A stretch of DNA of 64,000 bases from Saprospiraceae bacterium (GTDB lineage: Bacteria > Bacteroidota > Bacteroidia > Chitinophagales > Saprospiraceae): NCBI GenBank assembly GCA_016710265.1, contig JADJJL010000001.1, forward strand, positions 62,001 through 126,000, given 5' to 3'. The notes beneath the pieces were generated by a model that was not told the DNA's origin, made no database searches, and worked only from the letters and a program-made list of their open reading frames with translations. The position numbers were made by a program, and so were the translations under genes. Shown in pieces: positions 1-8,777 of this stretch. Within the stretch, counting starts at the first letter, position 1. Each line of letters opens with the position of its first letter.

Positions 1-1080
1 CCAGGTATCATAAGCTGTATTTATAGCATCTTGGGTCTGACAAGCCATTTCAGTTTGGTCTGTCGGACAGGTAATCATAACCGCAGTAGCATCTTCTACC
101 GTAAATGTAGCCATACAAGTGACGTCTGCTTCGCAATCACTGCTGACTGTAAAAGTCACAGTTGCGGTTCCTCCACAAGCATCAGGTGCAGAAGTAGAAT
201 CATTGGTCATGATGGCGTTACAACCTCCAGAAACCATAGCTGTACCGATCCAAGTGTCAAATGCGGTATTAATAGCATCCTGGGTTTGGCAGGCCATTTC
301 TGTTTGATTGGCAGGACAAGTTAGCATCACTGGTGGTGCGTCTTCTACTGTAAAAGTTGCAGTACAAGTCACATCTGCTTCGCAATCGCTACTAACAGTA
401 TAAGTCACAGTGGCACTGCCCCCACAACGGTCTGGTGCCGGACCGGCATCATTGGTAATGGTAGCTGTACAACCTCCAGAAAAAACAACTTCTTCTAACC
501 AATCATCAAATGTTTGATCGATGACCGATTGATCTTGGCAGGATGCCACAGTTTCGTTTGCCGGGCAAGTCAACATCACTTCTGGTGCATCTTCCACTGT
601 AAAATTGGCAGTACACATCAAATCTGATTCGCAACCGGAAACCAATGTAAAAGTAACTGTTGTAGTACCTCCACAACGATCGGGGGCGCTTCCACCTGAA
701 TTGGTTAACACAGGTTCGCATCCACCACTGGCCATAACCGTTGCCAACCAGTCATCAAAACTCATATTGATTTCAGTTTGAGTTTGACAAGCTGCTTCTG
801 TTACATCCGCTGGGCAAGTCAACATCGCTTCGGGAGCATCTTCTACTGTAAAAGTGGCCATACAATCGTAGTCGTCTAAGCAATCACTGATGGCAGAAAA
901 AGTAACGGTTACTGTTCCGCCACAACGATCCGGAGGACCAGAATTATTGTCGGAATAAGTAGTATTGCAACCACCTGAAACTACCACCCTATCTAACCAA
1001 TCTTCAAATTCACTGAGAATTTCAGCATTGGTCAAACAAGATTCTACAATGGTATCATTGGGACAGGTAATAATTGGACC
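1..1080 (-). repeat. Second block of four-Cys HYR-like repeats with about 246-bp period
   Basis: Four complete units and one cut by the edge have repeat-boundary motifs (reverse complement of TTYACWGTRGAAGAT, encoding FTVED) near 99, 345, 591 and 837, which is a period of about 246 bp or 82 residues. They are more alike than the 3480-4210 block, which suggests later local expansion. The partial unit at 1-88 still reads CQTQDAIN, so the array continues past the window. Confidence 0.75.
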
Positions 1081-4000
1081 AGGTTTAGGTTCTACTGTAA
1101 TAATTTGTTCACAGGTATTGGTATTTTCACATTCATCAGTAACAGTCCAAGTTCTGATGATGGTATAATCACCGACACAGTCCCCAGGTATTTCTTCATC
1201 CATCCATTCCACCACGAGCATGGAATCCGTGCAAAAATCAAAACCTTCGGCATAACCTGTAGAATCAGGATGCGTTGAATCTTCACAATCCACAGTGATA
1301 TCTGGTGGACAATTGATTATCGGTTCTAATGTATCGAGTACGGTAATCAGTTGAACTGCTGAATCTATATTGTTGCAATCATCATAAGCATACCATTTTC
1401 TTGTAATTAATATTTCATCTGAACAAGTTTCTCCATTGGTAAGAGAATCAATGTAAAACAAAGCAGGATGCTTGTCACAATTGTCCATTAAATTCTCTGG
1501 CCAGCCCGTCCATTGTGGATCGGCATCGTATGCACAAGAATCAAATTGCATCATGGCTCTGATTTGGAAATTATCAATGCAAAGTGCTGCATCTCCTGTG
1601 TCAATTGGACCAGAATAAGTGACCCTGATATATAAACTATCCGTACCTAAACCGACGATTCCCGGCAAGGACGCTGTGTCTTCTACCCAAACTCCCAAAG
1701 TCAATGGGAAAGTATGGAATCTAAACCAGTTAATGCTGTCTACACTATAATCTAGATGACAGGTATCTGCAGCGCCTGGTCCTTTCTTTAAAGTTTGAAC
1801 ATAGACTTCAAAATCGGAACACAGTGGGAGATAATCTCCTCCAATTTGGAATTGCCAATGTCCATAAGTATCTGATGTGTCCACACGTAAAGATCTGCCA
1901 ACAAAAGAATCAGTTGCAAACGCCAATAATCCGGTAATTGTACCAGTATCTGTCAAGAAAACATTGGAAGTTATGGTATCGATCGTTGCACTAATTCCAT
2001 AGTAAACACGTGGTCTAATTTCTGAATAAGAACGTCCTCTGTTAAAATTATAATTGACGATGACGTTGGTATCAGAGATGGCGGTTCCTTTGTAAAGTGT
2101 TGTATCATTTGGTACAATAAATATAGGTGGTGTGGTGTCTTGAATGGTGATCATTTGAACCTGTGGTTCTGCTTCATTTCCGCAAGAATCTTTTAACATC
2201 CAAGTACGGTAAATTAAATTTGAGCCTTCGCATGGTTCTACCACAATGCTGTCACAAAAAACAGCCAACAATCCGGTGGAGCAATTGTCCAATTCATTGG
2301 TCACGTCTCCGGTAATATTTGGAGAAGCATCGTAGCCACAACAAATGTCGGCTCTGATTTGGAAGTTGTCTATAAAAACAGATCGATTACCTCCGGCCAT
2401 TCCACCACCAAAAGTAATTCTAATGAATAAACTATCTACATTGGCAATGGCTGTAGGAAGTGTAGCCGTGTCTTGGGTCCAGCTACCAACGGGCATGTTG
2501 ATGGTATTGAATGTATTCCAAATATTGCCATCTGTAGAATATTGCATTTTTAAGGTATCGGCGCTGTTGGTGGCATTTCTATATGCTTGTACGTGTACTC
2601 CGAATCTACTTCCATAAGGCAGATTGCGTCCTTTAAGATTGAATTGCCAGTGACCTGGTTGGTTGGAATTGGTATCCACCATCGCATTCCCGGCATTGGG
2701 ATTAATTCTGTAAGCCAAAGTTCCTGATGTGGTCCCTAAATTGTTTTGCAAAAAGCCATTACTACTGGTATCAATTTCCACTTCAATTCCATCAAAAATT
2801 TGCGCGCACATATTGGCGTAACTGGTAAATCCGTTGAAATCATAATTTACAATGACTGTAGTATCCGGAATGTCAGGACTCTTGTATATAGTGAGGTCCG
2901 CAGGAATTGAAAAACTAGGTGGAAGGGTGTCTAGAACAGTGATAATTTGTATTTGGGTATCTGCTTCATTTTCGCATTCATCTTCAAGCATCCAGGTTCT
3001 GTATATGGTGGTTGTGCCTTGACACAATCCGGTGACAATTGAATCTTGAAAAGTCGCTTCCAAAATATCTGTGCAATTGTCCATTTCATCTTCTACATCT
3101 CCCGTACTGGCAGGATCTGTGTCATAATCACAACTTGCATCAGCGTAAATGGTCGTATCGGCTGGTTCAGTAAATGTAGGTCTTGTGGTGTCTTGTACAA
3201 CGATAATGTGTACAATACCACCAAGCGTATTATTACAAGCATCGGTTACTTGGTAAGTACGTGTCACAATGATCGGACAAGTTCCTGATGTTTGATCCAT
3301 GCTGCTGAGAATTAAACTCGCATCTGGAGTACATACATCTGTCACGTCTAAAGTGCCTGGAAGATTTTCTAAATCTGGGACTGTTGTTACCGGATCCGGG
3401 GCATCTCCAGCTTCACAACCATTGATTATTAAAGTATCTATCGTACCTGATTTTGTCGGTGCAACATCTGTAGGAGCCGTATAAGTGGCCATACAGGTTT
3501 TATTGCCATCGCAAGAAGAGGTCGTTGTAAAAGTCACCGTTCGGACACCTCCGCATCGATCGGGAGCTCCGGTATTGTTGTTGGTGGTAACCATACTACA
3601 TCCACCAGTTGCATTGACTGTATTAAGCCATGTAGTAAATCTTGCATTGATAGTATCTTGAGAGAGGCAGGGGTCTTCAGTTTTATTGACGGGACAAGTG
3701 AGGGTTACTAAGCCTGAATCGACTTGGAAGGTCCTCGTGCAAGTTGCAGAATCACCGCAGGCACTGATACCAGTAAAAGTGACTGTTTTTATTCCTCCAC
3801 AAGCAGCTGGTGCGCCAGTACTATTATTGGAGAGTGTTGGTGTACAACCTCCTAAAACCATGGCTGAATCCAACCAGATTTGATATTTTGAATTGATTGA
3901 TGCCTGGGTTTGACATTTGGCTTCTATACGGTTGCTTGGACATTCCACCTCAACTCCTGGAGCACCCACTGAATCTCCCACTGTAAATGTAGATGTACAC

Positions 4001-7000
4001 ATACAGGCGACAGGAGCACAGGTACTCACAAAAGTAAATGTGATGGTGTCAGTACCTCCACATGAACTCGGTGGACCAGAATTGTTGTTAGACCAGGTTC
4101 CATTACATCCACCCTTTCCAACTGCAGAGTTTAACCATTCTTCAAAGACTGTTTCTAGAGAATCAGCACTTAAACAGGCATCTACCAAACCTGGATCTGG
4201 ACATTCTATTACGACCAAGCGATAGTCTTCAACCTCGCCATTAGAAGCTGGAAGGTAAGCACCTTCGTCAAATGTCGTGGTGCCAGGATTGTCATTTAAG
4301 TTATTGGTGGTTAACCTTACCCTTAAAAAAAGTGAGTCAGACATGACCACATTGACATTGGTCCAAGTCAGAGTAACAGGTCCATTGTTACCAGTAGGAA
4401 CTACGGCTGTTTGTCTTTCCCCAATTTCAAATCTTGGACCACCATTAAAATTGGCCCAAGCATACAAGGTTGCATTATTTCCTGTAGTATTTAGAACGCT
4501 GTCTACAGTAACAGAAATAGTTTGCCCGGGTCCAGGACTGAGACAAGGAGGATTGGATACCGCTTGCTCGTCATTAACTCCGGTATTATTATCTCCACGA
4601 GCATCTGCAGTGGTTGTAGCAGAAGATTCAGAATCTACTTGTCCCATCCTTAAATTTTCACAGTCAATGGTGTGGTAAGGATTAGATCCAAAAGCAGCAT
4701 CGGAATAGTCTACCACAATAATCGAGGTTAATCCAATTTCAAAAATTACGTGGGAATCATTAGTTGTGGGTTTATTAAGATCAAATCCCGGGGGAGCTCC
4801 CCCAGTGATCACGGGAGTATGCCCAATGGAGTGAGTGGTGGTACCTACATAAATATCAGATCCGTACACAAATAGGTGATTGGCACCTCTCGGATCTCCA
4901 ATGTCTCCTAAATAGTCATTCTGATTACCTCCAATATAAGTTCCATAGATAAGTGTATCTAAATTCTGTGTAAAACCAGCAAAAAACATATCAACACCTC
5001 CATTGTGTGAAGCATCATAAAAGGGCTCTCCATTGATATTCACGGTTGGTAATCCTGTACCGCCCACTGTCCCGAACACGAGGAGGAAAGTTGTAGATTC
5101 ATTACCAGTACAGGTAGTGGGAGTCACTTGTTTGATGCCATTACCTAAATCTGCTGAAGTGGTTCCATAAAAGGTGGCTTTGTAATCCAAACCATTATCT
5201 CTAACTCGGCCAATAATAGCATCTGTTGTTCCCATGTTATAGGAATTATCATATACACCAGTTGTTGAGGCTGGAAAACCAGAGCCAACAGCACCTGTCC
5301 AATAGAGAAAATCACCATAAACTTCCACGTCGAAAATTCTATCGCTATTTGCACCACCAACTTCTTCCAAATAAATCATGGTAACGCCATTCGAACTTAA
5401 TACTCCCAAAACCCCATCTTGATTTCCTGTAGCACCACTGCTGGTAGCAAGAGGAGAAGGGCTTACTTGAGTCAAAGTACTGTTGGCCCAACCGGCAAAG
5501 GCTATTTTTCCATCCGGGTAAAAAGCGATATCATTGATAACATCAGATTGAGCACCTCCAATATAAGTTCCCCAAGTACAGGCATTGATACTGCTTCCAA
5601 ATTTCATGATGAACATATCATCACTACCATTGTGAGTGATATCATATGCTGCCACTGGTACATAGGCACCCGGAAGGGCTGCTGGAGGTGTTAATGCGCA
5701 AACAAAAGTTACATCTGACATGGCTTTAATGGAAGTTACGCCCCAAGTCTCTGCACCTGTTCCACCCAGATAAGTTGAATAATGAAGTGTTCCTAAATCT
5801 TTAGAAAAAACAGCTACGAAACCGTCGGTACCACTTCTGGTTCCATCAAAGGGGGAGCCCGTCATGGGTAAATCCACGTTGGTATTACCTCCAATGAAAA
5901 CCCGGTTTTCTGATAGGCTTAAAGAGTGTGCTCGGTTCTGTTGATTGGCATTAATCGTTGCTGGACCATAAAGGGTCAAATCCATTAAATCTGTTCCATC
6001 AAAATTGATTCTATAAACCACTGTGGTCCAAAAACTGGAGTTTGAACCTCCATTTAAATTCGTAATGGTATTCAAATAACCATTTGCATCATAGGGAGGG
6101 CCAGCTGTAATATTTTTGTTAGATGCACCAGCACAATACAATGTGCGGTCCGCTGTATCCAACTCAATTGCGTATAAATATTGATCAAAAGGATTACCTC
6201 CTGGAAGTCCATCCATATAGGTACCCCATTGCAGAGTTGGGTCAATAACCAATGGATAAGCTGGGTCTATTTTTGATTTTGTATGAAAAGAGACACGGTT
6301 GTTGTCTGTTTTTATAAAATTAAATTGAATGGCTTTTTTACTGCTTTCTATAACCTGATAAGATTCAGGAATATTAAATTTAACTTCGGTAAATCTTAAT
6401 CCAACATTTAATGCACCATCTCTAGAAATACTGAGTTTATCCTGCCCATCGACCAACATTTGTATTTGTTGGTAATCAGCTCCTGGTTTAATAATCCAAT
6501 CGAATTCAAGTCCACCATTTTCTGTGCTGTACAATCGGAGGGTGATCCCGGGATATAAATCTTCTACGAAAAGTTCCTTTGATGCTTGTACTCCGCTAAC
6601 CCAGCCAGAAGGATCATTCCCAAGGATGAAATTATAATTTGTGCCAAACTTCTCACCCAAATGAATATTGGGTGAAGGGTTTGCTTGATCAAATTCAATA
6701 GAAAAAGAATGTTGTGAAGTTAGGATGTCTTCATCTTCCGTGATGGGTTTATCATTTTCGTCTTTTAAAGTTTCAGATTCCCTTTGCATGGTGATGTAAT
6801 CATTGGCCACAAACCTCAATTTATTGCCCATTAATAAAACAGCCCCTTGCTTACTTTCAAAATAATATTTTACCTCAGGTATAGGCACTTGCCCTTTGTT
6901 TTCCATAAATTGAATGGTCTGGGCATTCTGTTTGAGGGTCTTGTGAATGTTTGCTTCAACTGCAGCATCTACTTTGAGTGGATTTTTGATCTGAGCATCC

Positions 7001-7179
7001 ACTTCATGAACTCCATTCAAGAAAAGAAAAGAGACTATTGAAAACAGAAAAAATAACTTGTTTATTGATTTCCGTAAGTTTAGCGTCAGAACATAAACTA
7101 AATTTTCTGAATTACCTGCCACTTGGGATCTAATACAATCGGAATTGCGGCTGTAAAAAAGTTTCATAAGCTTTTGCAT
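1..7179 (-). CDS. Giant secreted SBBP-propeller / GEVED / HYR-repeat protein (C-terminus beyond the left edge)
   Basis: An open frame of about 2393 codons runs from an ATG at 7179 (a second ATG lies at 7167) to position 1 without a stop; I translated most of it by hand, on the minus strand. A hydrophobic segment near residues 40-60 ending in DAQ looks like a signal peptide behind an unusually long n-region. Next comes a module starting FMENKGQ, then repeats of the SBBP beta-propeller type (TYIGGNQND, TYLGGTGAE-like), then a GEVEDY motif near 4230. After that comes an array of Cys-rich HYR-like domains to the window edge. Inference: a cell-surface or matrix protein, probably exported by the T9SS; the expected sorting domain would lie beyond position 1. 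The exact function and the total length cannot be known from here. Confidence 0.85.
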   Translation of the reverse strand, partial: MQKLMKLFYSRNSDCIRSQVAGNSENLVYVLTLNLRKSINKLFFLFSIVSFLFLNGVHEVDAQIKNPLKVDAAVEANIHKTLKQNAQTIQFMENKGQVPIPEVKYYFESKQGAVLLMGNKLRFVANDYITMQRESETLKDENDKPITEDEDILTSQHSFSIEFDQANPSPNIHLGEKFGTNYNFILGNDPSGWVSGVQASKELFVEDLYPGITLRLYSTENGGLEFDWIIKPGADYQQIQMLVDGQDKLSISRDGALNVGLRFTEVKFNIPESYQVIESSKKAIQFNFIKTDNNRVSFHTKSKIDPAYPLVIDPTLQWGTYMDGLPGGNPFDQYLYAIELDTADRTLYCAGASNKNITAGPPYDANGYLNTITNLNGGSNSSFWTTVVYRINFDGTDLMDLTLYGPATINANQQNRAHSLSLSENRVFIGGNTNVDLPMTGSPFDGTRSGTDGFVAVFSKDLGTLHYSTYLGGTGAETWGVTSIKAMSDVTFVCALTPPAALPGAYVPVAAYDITHNGSDDMFIMKFGSSINACTWGTYIGGAQSDVINDIAFYPDGKIAFAGWANSTLTQVSPSPLATSSGATGNQDGVLGVLSSNGVTMIYLEEVGGANSDRIFDVEVYGDFLYWTGAVGSGFPASTTGVYDNSYNMGTTDAIIGRVRDNGLDYKATFYGTTSADLGNGIKQVTPTTCTGNESTTFLLVFGTVGGTGLPTVNINGEPFYDASHNGGVDMFFAGFTQNLDTLIYGTYIGGNQNDYLGDIGDPRGANHLFVYGSDIYVGTTTHSIGHTPVITGGAPPGFDLNKPTTNDSHVIFEIGLTSIIVVDYSDAAFGSNPYHTIDCENLRMGQVDSESSATTTADARGDNNTGVNDEQAVSNPPCLSPGPGQTISVTVDSVLNTTGNNATLYAWANFNGGPRFEIGERQTAVVPTGNNGPVTLTWTNVNVVMSDSLFLRVRLTTNNLNDNPGTTTFDEGAYLPASNGEVEDYRLVVIECPDPGLVDACLSADSLETVFEEWLNSAVGKGGCNGTWSNNNSGPPSSCGGTDTITFTFVSTCAPVACMCTSTFTVGDSVGAPGVEVECPSNRIEAKCQTQASINSKYQIWLDSAMVLGGCTPTLSNNSTGAPAACGGIKTVTFTGISACGDSATCTRTFQVDSGLVTLTCPVNKTEDPCLSQDTINARFTTWLNTVNATGGCSMVTTNNNTGAPDRCGGVRTVTFTTTSSCDGNKTCMATYTAPTDVAPTKSGTIDTLIINGCEAGDAPDPVTTVPDLENLPGTLDVTDVCTPDASLILSSMDQTSGTCPIIVTRTYQVTDACNNTLGGIVHIIVVQDTTRPTFTEPADTTIYADASCDYDTDPASTGDVEDEMDNCTDILEATFQDSIVTGLCQGTTTIYRTWMLEDECENEADTQIQIITVLDTLPPSFSIPADLTIYKSPDIPDTTVIVNYDFNGFTSYANMCAQIFDGIEVEIDTSSNGFLQNNLGTTSGTLAYRINPNAGNAMVDTNSNQPGHWQFNLKGRNLPYGSRFGVHVQAYRNATNSADTLKMQYSTDGNIWNTFNTINMPVGSWTQDTATLPTAIANVDSLFIRITFGGGMAGGNRSVFIDNFQIRADICCGYDASPNITGDVTNELDNCSTGLLAVFCDSIVVEPCEGSNLIYRTWMLKDSCGNEAEPQVQMITIQDTTPPIFIVPNDTTLYKGTAISDTNVIVNYNFNRGRSYSEIRPRVYYGISATIDTITSNVFLTDTGTITGLLAFATDSFVGRSLRVDTSDTYGHWQFQIGGDYLPLCSDFEVYVQTLKKGPGAADTCHLDYSVDSINWFRFHTFPLTLGVWVEDTASLPGIVGLGTDSLYIRVTYSGPIDTGDAALCIDNFQIRAMMQFDSCAYDADPQWTGWPENLMDNCDKHPALFYIDSLTNGETCSDEILITRKWYAYDDCNNIDSAVQLITVLDTLEPIINCPPDITVDCEDSTHPDSTGYAEGFDFCTDSMLVVEWMDEEIPGDCVGDYTIIRTWTVTDECENTNTCEQIITVEPKPGPIITCPNDTIVESCLTNAEILSEFEDWLDRVVVSGGCNTTYSDNNSGPPDRCGGTVTVTFSAISDCLDDYDCMATFTVEDAPEAMLTCPADVTEAACQTQTEINMSFDDWLATVMASGGCEPVLTNSGGSAPDRCGGTTTVTFTLVSGCESDLMCTANFTVEDAPEVMLTCPANETVASCQDQSVIDQTFDDWLEEVVFSGGCTATITNDAGPAPDRCGGSATVTYTVSSDCEADVTCTATFTVEDAPPVMLTCPANQTEMACQTQDAINTAFDTWIGTAMVSGGCNAIMTNDSTSAPDACGGTATVTFTVSSDCEADVTCMATFTVEDATAVMITCPTDQTEMACQTQDAINTAYDTW
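1575..2090 (-). other. Nested beta-sandwich-like insert 2 inside a HYR unit
   Basis: This is a paralogous insert of about the same size at the same point of the next HYR unit. It starts VIVNYNFN and ends CIDNFQIRA, with matching inner motifs GHWQFQIGG, CHLDYSVDS and SLYIRVTYSG. Together with insert 1 it indicates duplication of a whole HYR-plus-insert composite, followed by divergence. Confidence 0.55.
2370..2880 (-). other. Nested beta-sandwich-like insert 1 inside a HYR unit
   Basis: About 170 residues are inserted in one HYR-like unit between its TIY strand and its C-x-YDA-x-P...TGDV strand. The insert starts VIVNYDFNG and ends FIDNFQIRAD. Its inner motifs GHWQFNLKG, LKMQYSTDG and SLFIRITF suggest a jelly-roll or lectin-like fold. 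That fold is an inference from alternating hydrophobic strands, not from a match I could run. Confidence 0.55.
3480..4210 (-). repeat. First block of three four-Cys HYR-like protein repeats
   Basis: Within the giant protein, three units of about 80 residues share the pattern CP...C...I...F..WL...GGC....NN..G.P..CGG..TVTFT..S.C....C. Each carries conserved Cys pairs and the CGG motif. The pattern resembles the HYR-like four-cysteine domains common in Bacteroidota surface proteins; that family name comes from memory. The units diverge clearly at the sequence level, so this is not a recent expansion. Confidence 0.7.
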
Positions 7180-7492
7180 TTAAAAATATCCGTACGACTC
7201 AATTTTTGGGTAAACGTACCTGAAGATTTGTGAGAAAAAATGAATGATGAAATATAGGAGGGACCCATCAGAGGGAATCTGAATGGATTTAAAGTCAAAG
7301 AAGATGGATGGAGAAAGGCAATAGTCTGGAATTTTGCAATGTTAACATTACAAATTATATAAATACATAATATCATGAATATTAATATATTCATTCGAAA
7401 TTTATGAGTTTGCCTGTTTTTAAGTCTTCTAAAACTTAGATCTAACCCTCTTCAAAATCTAAGTTTGTTGAATAACTTCAATTATTAAAAGC

Positions 7493-7526
7493 CAAAGATA
7501 GGTAATTTTGTACTCCATGTATCCAA
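7493..7526 (-). promoter_or_regulatory. Possible promoter for the giant HYR gene
   Basis: On the minus strand TATCTTTG (7500-7493) matches the Bacteroidota -7 element TAnnTTTG exactly. A TTG lies 23 bp upstream (7526-7524), a little far for the -33 element. Transcription would start about 300 bases before the ATG at 7179. The stretch 7180-7492 otherwise shows no gene or obvious structure. Confidence 0.3.
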
Positions 7527-7718
7527 AATTGAATAAATTTATTTTCATGGTTTATTCTAGTTCAAGGCCGATTAATCAGGGTGGTTAGATATATAAAGAT
7601 TTAATAATATGAGGGTTTAAATTTCATTGATTAGGGTTTTTATAGAAATTCTGATTTTTAAGGGGGTGTTCCCAGTGCGCTTTATCTACTCAAGAATGTT
7701 TTCTCCATGCTTTGATTT

Positions 7719-8345
7719 CTTACTTTCTTTTTGACCGCAAAAGAAAGTAAGCAAAGAAAACTCGTCACAAAAAAAGGCGATCACGCCGTTGGCGTGACCA
7801 GGTTCTCCGAGCGGGCGTCCCCAAGAGTACTTGGGGACTGGATTTCCCGCTCTACAAACCTTTCGCTGGTTTTTTGTGACAATCCAAAATATTTAAAGAT
7901 TAATAAGTACTTTTTTGGATTAAAAGGGTCCTACTAATTCATCACCAAAATCTGCCTGTTTGGGGCCGCTGGTTTATAAGGGCTCTATTAATTTCGTTTA
8001 AAACGTATTTGCATCCATTAGAAAATCTTGATTAAAGAGCCGGCCTAGGGCTTTGCAGCTGCCCTTACGGTTCATTCACTTGAAGCAATGTCTTGCTTCA
8101 CTACACCTTTGGTGTAGATCGTTCATTCACCCATGCGATGAAGAAGGCGCCCGAGCTAAAAACTGTCTGAGCACCGAAGGTGTGAGTTTTTTTAGCTCAG
8201 CCTTCGAGTCGCTAATGGGTGATCGAGAGGCCCAGCCGGTGGCTTTTCTTTGCTTCTCGTTTACGCTCCCTCCTTGTCGCAGGGCCTGCGCACTACGCTT
8301 CGCGAGATCGTTCAGTCGTCTTTTGGCCACGCAAAAGAAAGTAAG
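7719..8345. repeat. Structured, GC-richer intergenic element bounded by inverted CTTACTTTCTTTT copies
   Basis: CTTACTTTCTTTT at 7719-7731 pairs with AAAAGAAAGTAAG at 7739-7751, and the same right arm recurs at 8333-8345, closing a segment of about 627 bp. Inside lie several hairpins, including GAGCTAAAAA...TTTTTAGCTC near 8153-8202, and base composition visibly richer in GC than the neighbours. Short open frames here (8053-8352 plus, 8127-8360 minus) are low-complexity readings of the structured DNA and I do not call them genes. It looks like a non-coding repeat or degenerate miniature element. Confidence 0.55.
7764..7880. repeat. Cruciform-like nested inverted repeat
   Basis: An outer perfect 11-bp stem, GTCACAAAAAA (7764-7774) with TTTTTTGTGAC (7870-7880), encloses two hairpins: TCACGCC/GGCGTGA (7781-7797), and AGCGGG/CCCGCT (7810-7851) enclosing GTCCCCAAG/CTTGGGGAC (7817-7838). 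The right outer arm and its flank recur near 8570-8595. This is a multi-branched palindrome inside the larger element. Confidence 0.65.
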
Positions 8346-8377
8346 AAAATAAATTTGCATGAAATCTACTCAATTCG

Positions 8378-8564
8378 TAGAAGTAACGCCACGGCGTTAT
8401 AAATCTGCGGCTTCGATCCAATAATTAAAGAAATCTGTGACTTCGAACCAAACAAAAATCGTATTGCAGTTGCAAATTTATGCCGCCATAGGCGGTACTG
8501 CAAAATCGTATTGTATCGCAGTTGCAAATTTATGCCGCTAAAGGCGGTACTGCGACAAACGGAT
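8378..8564 (-). repeat. Dispersed composite repeat A-B, minus orientation, with two A copies
   Basis: Read on the minus strand this is two copies of repeat A (CAGTACCGCC, a short loop, GGCGG, then CATAAATTTG) followed by repeat B (GAAGTCACAGATTT... GACGCCGTGGCGTTACTTC-like). The same A-then-B order is seen at 24601-24714 and 25727-25819. From 8565 to 8777 I see only AT-rich DNA and a small GTACGCT/AGCGTAC hairpin at 8730-8746, downstream of the receptor gene. Confidence 0.6.
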
Positions 8565-8777
8565 GATTGGTTTTTTGTGACAATCCCAAATATTCAAATA
8601 TTCAATTCTTTCATTGTTCAATCTTCGAATATCGCATTGTGCAAGGACGGGAAATTTTAATTAGGGAATGATTTCCTCACATTCATTTCCGCATTTTCAA
8701 ATTTTAAAATGGCACCGAAGCAGAATTTAGTACGCTGAAAGCGTACCCTTCGCTACGCTGCGGTTTCCAAATTAAAT

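Noticed and set aside
4277..4678. 133-residue plus-strand frame in the first giant gene
   Set aside because: Antisense shadow of a strongly supported repeat protein on the minus strand.
7731..7937. 68-residue plus-strand frame
   Set aside because: It spans the nested inverted repeat at 7764-7880; its codons follow the palindrome and there is no sign of coding character.
8053..8352. 99-residue plus-strand frame in the structured element, and 77-residue minus frame 8127-8360
   Set aside because: Both read the same palindromic DNA in opposite directions, have no recognisable domain, signal or promoter, and are better explained by the structure of the repeat.
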